Assembly: GCA_903819605.1 (NCBI GenBank)
Contig: CAIJEA010000275.1
Span: 1-11,761 of the forward strand
DNA from: an uncultured cyanobacterium
GTDB lineage: Bacteria; Cyanobacteriota; Cyanobacteriia; Pseudanabaenales; Pseudanabaenaceae
Length of the DNA: 11,761 nt
Direction of reading: 5' to 3'
This document shows positions 6,431 through 11,761 of this stretch, piece by piece. Below the pieces are notes generated by a model. The model did no database searches, had not been told where the DNA came from, and saw nothing but the letters and a program-made list of their open reading frames with translations. The position numbers were made by a program, and so were the translations under genes. Each line of letters opens with the position of its first letter. Within the stretch, counting starts at the first letter, position 1.

Positions 6431-7816
6431 ATGAGCCAGCTCACTATCAATCAAAAAGCGATCGCCCGCTATAGTACGCCGCAGTTGCTCAAAGGTGGCT
6501 TATATCTAACTTGGGGAACTAGTCTGATCCTGCTCATCACCACAATTACTGCCGTGCAGGGGCAGAGATATGCGATTAAGACCATCGGCAAAGATGCAGC
6601 TCCGAGTATCATAGCCGCTCAGCATATTAAATCAGGGCTGGCGGATCTTGATGCCAATGCTGCCAATAAGTTGTTAGTTGAAGTTGGTAAAAATCCAGAA
6701 GCAGAAAAAGCCTATGACGATCGCCGCAAAGAAGTCGTCGAGGCATCATTGTCTGCGGCGGAAAATATTACCTATGGTGATGCTGAGCGTACTCCCATCC
6801 TTAATCTATTTATAGCTCTGGGTGACTATCGAATCAAGATTCATGAAGCTCGCATCTTTCAAAAGCAAAAGAATGAAGCAGGGATGTTAACTGCCTATCG
6901 TGCTGGTGTAGACATTATTGACAACACACTCTTACCTGCGGCGGATGCTCTCGATCAAACCAATCGAGAAGCTCTCAATCGTGTTTATAAAGAACAAAAA
7001 TTTACTACTGGCAAATATTTGTTCTTTGTCTTCATATCGGCTATGGGATTACTAGGAGTGTTAATTGCCTTACAAGTTTTTCTCAATCGAAGAATGCGCC
7101 GTCTCCTCAACCCGATGCTTTTGGTGGCGACAGCGATCGCGCTTTTATTCACGAGCTATACAGTAAAATCTTTGTTTTCTGCTTCCTATCAACTTAAAGT
7201 TGCTAAAGAAGATGCTTTTGAGTCAATTCATGCTCTCTGGCAAATCCGTGCGCTAGCCTATAGTGCCAATGGTGATGAAAGCCGATATCTCCTAGACCCG
7301 ACAATGGCAACCAAGCACGAGCAAGCCTTTTCTGCAAAAGTGTCACAGCTTGCTCAACTCCCTGATGGCACTACATTTAAAACAGTTTTCTCTAGTCTAA
7401 GTAGTACTGAATCTGATGGTAAAAACAATGTTGGTTTTAAAGGATTATTTGCTGATGAACTCAACAACATTACATTTACAGGTGAGAGATCGGCAGCAAT
7501 TGCTACTCTTGTAGCTTTTAGCAATTATTTTGAGATCGATCGCCAAATTCGTCAGTTTCAGCAAAGTGGCAATCATGAGGCTGCGGTTGCGCTCTGCATT
7601 GGTAATAATCAAGGACAGTCGAACTGGGCTTTCAATCGTTTTGATGATGCCCTCGATCGAACTCTGGCGATCAATCAACAAGCTTTCGATCAAGCAGTTG
7701 AAAAAGCATTCAAAGATATGGATGGCTTTGAGGTTATTGCACCGATCGCTTTAAGTGCGATCGCTCTGCTTACGCTATTTGGACTATTGCCACGCACTAA
7801 GGAATATTCTAATTAA
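6431..7816 (+). CDS. GlnX-like membrane sensor protein, four predicted helices
   Basis: The protein has 461 residues. Hydrophobic segments lie at about 22-42, 196-217, 227-247 and 434-453. The loop between the second and third helices is strongly basic (NRRMRRLLNP, 219-228), placing it in the cytoplasm. The two long regions, 43-195 and 248-433, are then outside the membrane and both look helical, as in chemoreceptor-type four-helix sensors. There is no kinase, HAMP or signalling domain. Length, topology and neighbourhood match actinobacterial GlnX, which passes a signal from the periplasmic amino-acid-binding protein GlnH to PknG. I infer homology from architecture and context, because sequence identity could not be measured. 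No GlnH-like gene is in the window. The conserved-looking AYSANGDESRYLLD (276-289) opens the second outer domain. An AGG lies 9 nt before the ATG at 6431. Confidence 0.75.
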   Translation: MSQLTINQKAIARYSTPQLLKGGLYLTWGTSLILLITTITAVQGQRYAIKTIGKDAAPSIIAAQHIKSGLADLDANAANKLLVEVGKNPEAEKAYDDRRKEVVEASLSAAENITYGDAERTPILNLFIALGDYRIKIHEARIFQKQKNEAGMLTAYRAGVDIIDNTLLPAADALDQTNREALNRVYKEQKFTTGKYLFFVFISAMGLLGVLIALQVFLNRRMRRLLNPMLLVATAIALLFTSYTVKSLFSASYQLKVAKEDAFESIHALWQIRALAYSANGDESRYLLDPTMATKHEQAFSAKVSQLAQLPDGTTFKTVFSSLSSTESDGKNNVGFKGLFADELNNITFTGERSAAIATLVAFSNYFEIDRQIRQFQQSGNHEAAVALCIGNNQGQSNWAFNRFDDALDRTLAINQQAFDQAVEKAFKDMDGFEVIAPIALSAIALLTLFGLLPRTKEYSN

Positions 7817-7844
7817 TCAAAGTACTCTCTTCCCAGTGAATAAT

Positions 7845-7875
7845 TAGGTGTGCGCGGCGAAGCCGCACACACCTA
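7845..7875. repeat. 14-bp-stem hairpin between the GlnX-like and coiled-coil genes
   Basis: The arms taggtgtgcgcggc (7845-7858) and gccgcacacaccta (7862-7875) pair with one C-A mismatch around loop gaa. It lies 28 nt after the upstream stop codon. A small GC-rich inverted repeat follows (gcgctttgcgc, about 7888-7898). No T-tract is present, so it is more likely a palindromic repeat or attenuator than a full terminator. Confidence 0.75.
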
Positions 7876-7956
7876 GTTAATAAATGCAGCGCTTTGCGCC
7901 ACCTTTATTTGGGTATACTCGGCTTAACATAATTTATGTAGTCTTGAGCGATCGCA

Positions 7957-9165
7957 ATGGTCTTAGAAGAAATCGATCAATCGCTTGCTGATTGGAAAAT
8001 CAAACTTGAGCTGATCAGTCAAAATCTGATTGATATGTGCGAACTACTGACATATCAGAGATTATCAGGAGCAGCAGGGTTTCCTCCAGTCAAACTCACT
8101 GGAATTAGTAAAACGCAAGTCGAGCCAGCTCTAGAAGCTCTTAACGAACTCTTTCAGCACTTTGATTTGCTCACCCAAACTATTGATAAAGCCAAAAAAC
8201 TCCGAGCTTCTATGCCCCGATTTTTAGGCTCAGAGCGCAATGCTCAAGAGATCTTGCAAATTTTAAATAGCAAGTCGATTCACTTGCCTACCATTAGTAC
8301 TCCTCTATCTCAAAGAGAACTACTCTCAGCCGCAGAGACCACTAACACAGTGTCGCCCTTGCAGTTGTTGGTTGCTATGACAAAAACTTTTCAAGTAGCA
8401 AAGACTGCCATCTTAAATGTCGATCGCATTTGGAATGACTTAGAATCACAACTAGAGCGGGCTGAATCAGAAATTGCTGCTTTGCAAAGACAAGGTGAAT
8501 CGCTAGGATTGACTGATAGCAAGGAATTAGAGTTAGCTACCCAAGCGATTGCTTCTTTACGCGATCGCATTGAGACCGATCCGTTAGGGACTAATGCAAG
8601 TTTTAATGAAATTGAGCAATTAACCGCTAAAATTCGTGCCGAAATCGATCGATTTGTTCAAGTACAAGAAAAACTCAAGCAAGGATTTACGAACGCCCAT
8701 GCCCTATTAAAACAATTAATTGACTTGAATCAACAAGCGATCGCCTCCTTTGCCGAAAGCCAAGAGAAAATTACCGATTGTGATACCTATTTACCACCAT
8801 TGACCTTGGATCAAATTGAGGTAGTGGGGCAATGGCTGCAAAGACTAGAATCCAAACTCAAAGAAAGTCCAATCGGTTCTGTGCTTGTCGGTCTAGATAA
8901 TTGCACTGCTAAAATCAAAGAATATATCGCGATCGAGACTCAGACCGTTAATGCTAATCGTCTTTCTATTCAGACCCGACAAGAGTTACGCGGGAGGCTT
9001 GATGCACTCAAAGCCAAGGCATTAGCAAAAGGATTTGCGGAAAATATACAGTTGGCGCAACTTGCCGAACAAGCGAAACAACTCCTCTATACACGCCCAA
9101 CCCCCTTAAAACAAGCAGAAGAAACAGTTAAGCAATATGAGACTATACTAAATTCTAAGTTCTAA
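7957..9165 (+). CDS. Soluble helical/coiled-coil protein of the PknG module, unknown function
   Basis: The 402-residue protein has no membrane segment or signal peptide. It is almost entirely helix-favouring and rich in Leu, Gln, Glu and Lys. Likely coiled coils lie at about 156-182, 215-268 and 340-396, with Pro-containing breaks near 110-117, 280-281 and 381-383. The C-terminal block RQELRGRLDALKAKALAKG (341-359) followed by a TPR-like hairpin (QLAEQAKQLLYTRPTPLKQA) resembles, from memory, proteins encoded beside PknG/vWA/PP2C genes in actinobacteria. I cannot name a family. By position between the membrane sensor and the kinase it may link the two (inference). The start is firm: an in-frame TGA lies at 7945-7947 just upstream of the ATG at 7957. 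A HIP1 octamer (7948-7955) occupies the ribosome-binding region and no Shine-Dalgarno sequence is visible. Confidence 0.8.
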   Translation: MVLEEIDQSLADWKIKLELISQNLIDMCELLTYQRLSGAAGFPPVKLTGISKTQVEPALEALNELFQHFDLLTQTIDKAKKLRASMPRFLGSERNAQEILQILNSKSIHLPTISTPLSQRELLSAAETTNTVSPLQLLVAMTKTFQVAKTAILNVDRIWNDLESQLERAESEIAALQRQGESLGLTDSKELELATQAIASLRDRIETDPLGTNASFNEIEQLTAKIRAEIDRFVQVQEKLKQGFTNAHALLKQLIDLNQQAIASFAESQEKITDCDTYLPPLTLDQIEVVGQWLQRLESKLKESPIGSVLVGLDNCTAKIKEYIAIETQTVNANRLSIQTRQELRGRLDALKAKALAKGFAENIQLAQLAEQAKQLLYTRPTPLKQAEETVKQYETILNSKF

Positions 9166-9166
9166 C

Positions 9167-9328
9167 TGATGTTACGTGGAAGTCTGTAAAGCCCTCACCC
9201 CTAGCCCCTCTCCCGCAGGAGAGGGAAACAAGAAAATAACACGGGTTTTTCTCCCCTTCTCCTGCGGAAGAAGGGGTTGGGGGATGAGGGTTCCACGTAA
9301 CATCACTTAGAAGTGATGTTACGTGGAA
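9167..9328. repeat. Nested palindromic MITE-like element upstream of the kinase gene
   Basis: A 15-nt unit, tgatgttacgtggaa, occurs three times: direct at 9167-9181, inverted at 9291-9305 and direct at 9314-9328. Copies 1 and 2 act as terminal inverted repeats of a 139-bp element. Its interior is a second imperfect palindrome, with a C-rich arm (ccctcacccctagcccc) facing a G-rich arm (aaggggttgggggatgaggg). Copies 2 and 3 form a 17-bp perfect hairpin (9291-9307 with 9312-9328, loop taga). The C-rich interior is typical of abundant cyanobacterial intergenic repeats. It separates the kinase from the rest of the operon and could end or slow transcription there. It encodes nothing. Confidence 0.8.
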
Positions 9329-9361
9329 TGAATATTCTTAAATAGATTTTTAATCGGAAAT

Positions 9362-9365
9362 GGAG
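9362..9365 (+). promoter_or_regulatory. Shine-Dalgarno candidate deciding the kinase start
   Basis: GGAG at 9362-9365 sits 8 nt before the ATG at 9374, the ideal distance. A weaker GGAA (9356-9359) sits 8 nt before the ATG at 9368. The GTG at 9365 overlaps GGAG and is the least likely start. Confidence 0.4.
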
Positions 9366-11593
9366 TGATGGTGATGGACGGAGAATCTTGTAATCGTGGT
9401 AGTTGTACAGGCACTCTTGAAGATGGCTACTGCAATGTCTGTGGGTTAGCGGCACTAAGATCTTCAGCTACTGGACAAGCCCGCCAATATAGTGCTGAGA
9501 GAATGACTAGCCCCAACTCGGCGACTTCATCACAAGGAACTGGTAGAAGTTCGCCAATTACCACAGGGACAGGCTCATCACCACTGACCAATCGCTCAAA
9601 AGGATCGCGTCGCACTAGTTCAACATCCAGTCGTAGTAGCCGCAAACAGCTAGGTGCAGGATTAGTTTCTATTCCTGAATTGCCTTCCACTGAGCCTGAA
9701 AAGGCAATTATGTTGGAAGCAAAAGTACCTGAGAATAAACGCTACTGTGCCAATTGCAATAATGCCTTAAAGCGAGAAAAGGGATTTTGCAGTCAGTGCG
9801 GACAAAAATATTCTTTCATTGCTTCGCTGCAACCTAACGATCTAATTCTCGATCAATATGAAGTCAAAGGTGCGATCGCCTATGGTGGCTTAGGTTGGAT
9901 CTATCTTGGCTTTGATAAGACCCTATCACGTTATGTGGTCTTGAAAGGATTGCTGAATACTGAAGATGCCTCCAGTGCCGCTGTTGCTGTGGCTGAACGC
10001 CAGTTCCTTGCTTCTGTCAAACACGCCAATATTGTCGGAATTTATAATTTCGTTAAGCATGGTAATGAAGGTTTCATTGTCATGGAATATGTGGGTGGAA
10101 AAACCCTCAGAGAGATTCGCAAAATTCGTGGTGCTTTACCTCCTGCTGAAGCGATCGCCTATATCCATCGCATTCTCTTCGCCTTCTCTTATCTCCATCA
10201 ACTCGGCTTAGTCTATTGCGATTTTAAGCCCGACAATGTCATGGTTGAATCTAATGATATTAAGCTGATTGATATGGGAGGAGTCAGACGGATTGACGAT
10301 CTATCTGGTGACATTTACGGTACGGTCGGCTACAGCGCTCCTGAAGCAGGCGAAGGCCCCACCGTTGTTTCCGACCTATATACCATTGGTAGAACCTTAG
10401 CGGTCTTGCTTACTGATATTCGTGGCTTTAGTAAAGAGCATCTATACAGTTTACCTAGCCCTGAAGAGGAGCCTCTATTCCGAGAACAGGAGTCTCTATA
10501 CAGATTTCTATTAAAATCTACCGCCGAAAATCCCGACGATCGCTTTCAATCTGCCGATGAGATGGCAGATCAACTAATAGGCGTACTCCGTGAAATCGTT
10601 GCTGTGGAGACAAATACACCTCGTCCTGCTTCTAGTAGTTTATTTGGCGGCGATATGTTAGCGATCGCTGTCAGTAATGATTTTGATCCAATTTTGGCTG
10701 ATTACCATCAACTGCCAATTCCAACTCTCGATGCGAGCGATCCTGCCTTTAATAGTCTTCTCAATGCTGGGGCGATTTCTAATCCAGCTAAGCGAGCCGA
10801 GAACTTAAGACAGATAGTCCAAAAATCTCCCAAATCTGCTGAAGCAATGCTGCGATTAGCCAATGCTTTAATAGATACAAAAGTCTATACAGAAGCTGAA
10901 TCAGTCTTAGCTAAAGTAGAAGAAATGGATGCTTGGGATTGGCGCATTCTTTGGTATCGAGGGCGATCGCTCATGGCTCAAGGTAAATTTCAAGAAGCCC
11001 AAACTACTTTCGATCAAGTATATTTCGATCTTCCAGGGGAACTAGCTCCCAAATTGGCAATTGCCCTTGCTGCCGAACGCGCCCAGCGCTATCCCTTCGC
11101 TATTAAAATGTATGAATTAGTCTGTCGCACCGATCCTAGCTATGTGACGGCTTCCTTTGGATTAGCGCGTTGTCTATTAGCAACGGGTAATCGCAATGGT
11201 GCAGTTGCTGCATTAGAACAAGTGCCTCAGTCATCAAGTCTATTTGCGCGATCGCGAGTAGAGATGGCTAGAACTCTAATTAATACAAAGCTTAATCCCC
11301 CAACTGGTCAAGAGCTAAAAGATGCAGGTAAAGCGATCGAAACTATTGCGCTCGAAGGTATGGAGCGTTATCGACTAACTAAACAAGTTTTAGAAACCGC
11401 ACTCGATTTACTAACTACAAAAGCGATCGCGCCTACCTCTAGTCTGACCATCTTAGGAAAACCTCTAGAGGAAGGTCATTTGAGGCAAGGGCTGGAACAA
11501 GCGCTTAGAGCGATGGCACATCTAACAACAGGCAATGAGAAAATCAAGTTGGTAGATGAAGCAAATCGTGTCAGACCGAAAACTTTGTTTTGA
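9365..11593 (+). CDS. pknG: PknG-type Ser/Thr protein kinase (zinc ribbon, Cys cluster, kinase, TPR)
   Basis: Coordinates give the longest form, 742 residues from GTG 9365. ATG 9374 (739 residues) is the likelier start, and numbering below is from 9365. Domains: a zinc-ribbon-like site C9/C14 with C23/C26; an S/T-rich linker (33-93, 29 of 61 residues Ser or Thr); the PknG signature LGAGLVSIPELP (96-107); a second Cys cluster C128/C131 and C142/C145, in the place of the mycobacterial rubredoxin-like motif; a kinase domain (about 165-412); and TPR-type helices (about 455-742). Kinase residues present: glycine loop AYGGLGWIYL, K194 in VVLKGL, catalytic D286 in VYCDFKPDNVM, and metal-binding D303 in LIDMGG. 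The catalytic loop lacks the HRD arginine, as in PknG. The C-terminus (LVDEANRVRPKTLF) also matches PknG. It is soluble, with no membrane helix. In actinobacteria PknG controls glutamate/2-oxoglutarate metabolism through FHA proteins; the targets here are unknown. All key catalytic residues are intact, so it should be active. Confidence 0.95.
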   Translation: MMVMDGESCNRGSCTGTLEDGYCNVCGLAALRSSATGQARQYSAERMTSPNSATSSQGTGRSSPITTGTGSSPLTNRSKGSRRTSSTSSRSSRKQLGAGLVSIPELPSTEPEKAIMLEAKVPENKRYCANCNNALKREKGFCSQCGQKYSFIASLQPNDLILDQYEVKGAIAYGGLGWIYLGFDKTLSRYVVLKGLLNTEDASSAAVAVAERQFLASVKHANIVGIYNFVKHGNEGFIVMEYVGGKTLREIRKIRGALPPAEAIAYIHRILFAFSYLHQLGLVYCDFKPDNVMVESNDIKLIDMGGVRRIDDLSGDIYGTVGYSAPEAGEGPTVVSDLYTIGRTLAVLLTDIRGFSKEHLYSLPSPEEEPLFREQESLYRFLLKSTAENPDDRFQSADEMADQLIGVLREIVAVETNTPRPASSSLFGGDMLAIAVSNDFDPILADYHQLPIPTLDASDPAFNSLLNAGAISNPAKRAENLRQIVQKSPKSAEAMLRLANALIDTKVYTEAESVLAKVEEMDAWDWRILWYRGRSLMAQGKFQEAQTTFDQVYFDLPGELAPKLAIALAAERAQRYPFAIKMYELVCRTDPSYVTASFGLARCLLATGNRNGAVAALEQVPQSSSLFARSRVEMARTLINTKLNPPTGQELKDAGKAIETIALEGMERYRLTKQVLETALDLLTTKAIAPTSSLTILGKPLEEGHLRQGLEQALRAMAHLTTGNEKIKLVDEANRVRPKTLF

Positions 11594-11611
11594 TAGTAAG
11601 GAATGAAAAGT

Positions 11612-11637
11612 AAATAACTTATGCATTTCAGTTATTT
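11612..11637. terminator. Weak AT-rich hairpin between convergent genes
   Basis: The arms aaataact (11612-11619) and agttattt (11630-11637) form an 8-bp stem with a 10-nt loop, 18 bp after the kinase stop. Its right arm overlaps the last codons of the convergent frame. The stem is AT-rich and no long T-run follows, so at best it is a weak bidirectional terminator. Confidence 0.3.
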
Positions 11638-11761
11638 TGAGGAATGGCTCTATAATTCCATTTAGGAAGATATTCATCAAAAATGATAGGTAGATTTTCC
11701 TTGAAACCATCAGCGACTTCTCTACCTTTGGCATAGACCTTATCCATAAGATTGACAACTA
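11628..11761 (-). CDS. C-terminal fragment of a convergent gene, possibly transposase
   Basis: The - strand frame is open from the window edge to a stop at 11628-11630 and gives the last 44 residues of a protein that begins outside the window. It reads LMDKVYAKGREVADGFKEN, then FDEYLPKWNYRAIPQNN. The composition looks like real protein, unlike the other frames here. The ending 'WNYxxxPQ' recalls C-termini of some DDE transposases (ISAzo13/IS630-like), but the match is short and from memory, so I treat the product as unknown. It converges with the kinase gene, with 34 bp between the stops. Confidence 0.5.
   Translation of the reverse strand, partial: VVNLMDKVYAKGREVADGFKENLPIIFDEYLPKWNYRAIPQNN

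Noticed and set aside
7948..7955. GCGATCGC just before the coiled-coil gene start as a regulatory operator
   Set aside because: It is the HIP1 octamer, which is frequent throughout the window inside and outside genes, so its location carries little information.
9427..9690. 87-codon - strand open frame opposite the kinase linker
   Set aside because: It is antisense to the S/T-rich linker, with composition dictated by that region, and lies fully inside the well-supported kinase gene.
3241..11593. Reading the module as a TerY-P type stress triad or a vWA-based defence system
   Set aside because: The PP2C + vWA + kinase combination is similar, but the kinase is clearly PknG-type with TPRs, no Ter proteins, MoxR ATPase, nuclease or effector domain is present, and a GlnX-like sensor fits the PknG system better.
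11522..11758. 78-codon - strand open frame at the right edge
   Set aside because: It overlaps the conserved kinase C-terminus. The neighbouring - strand frame ending at 11628 gives a more protein-like sequence and respects the kinase end.
1..11761. CRISPR array, tRNA or rRNA genes
   Set aside because: No regularly spaced direct repeats and no tRNA-like or rRNA-like sequence were found on either strand; the repeats present are palindromic.

Overview
The window looks cyanobacterial. It is dense in HIP1-type octamers (GCGATCGC and near forms) inside and between genes. It begins with the C-terminal part of the cyanobacterial arginine dihydrolase / ornithine cyclodeaminase, and its gaps hold palindromic and MITE-like repeats of the kind common in filamentous cyanobacteria. 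A Pseudanabaena-like genome is my guess, not something the sequence proves.

Left part (1-3240): the 3' end of argZ/agrE (+) faces a MarC-family membrane protein (-) across a 594-bp gap with no gene I can support. Upstream of marC are a short dispersed repeat, a perfect 24-bp-stem hairpin and a small exported or membrane-anchored protein of unknown function (-). A 145-bp divergent region separates that gene from the main operon and carries a 13-nt palindrome next to a perfect TATAAT.

Main part (3241-11593): six genes on the + strand form one signalling module. In order they are a PP2C phosphatase with two zinc ribbons, a vWA/MIDAS protein, an FHA protein with two zinc ribbons, a four-helix membrane protein with two extracytoplasmic regions (GlnX-like), a soluble helical/coiled-coil protein, and a full-length PknG-type Ser/Thr kinase (zinc ribbon, S/T-rich linker, second Cys cluster, kinase, TPR). 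From memory of the families, the kinase matches actinobacterial PknG from its 'LGAGLV.IP' linker to its 'RP.T.F' C-terminus. In actinobacteria PknG works with GlnX (membrane), GlnH (amino-acid-binding protein) and the FHA protein GarA/OdhI to set 2-oxoglutarate/glutamate flux. Here GlnX-like, FHA and PknG genes are together, with a dedicated phosphatase and two adaptors, but no GlnH-like gene is in the window and the FHA protein lacks the GarA-type ETTS tail. The working model (inference) is that the membrane protein senses an extracytoplasmic cue, PknG phosphorylates Thr residues in the module or in metabolic targets, the FHA protein reads phospho-Thr, PP2C resets it, and the vWA and coiled-coil proteins scaffold.

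Three gaps inside the operon carry strong secondary-structure elements (4227-4261, 7845-7875, 9167-9328). These may tune or terminate transcription within it. At the right edge a truncated convergent gene (-) of uncertain identity enters the window.
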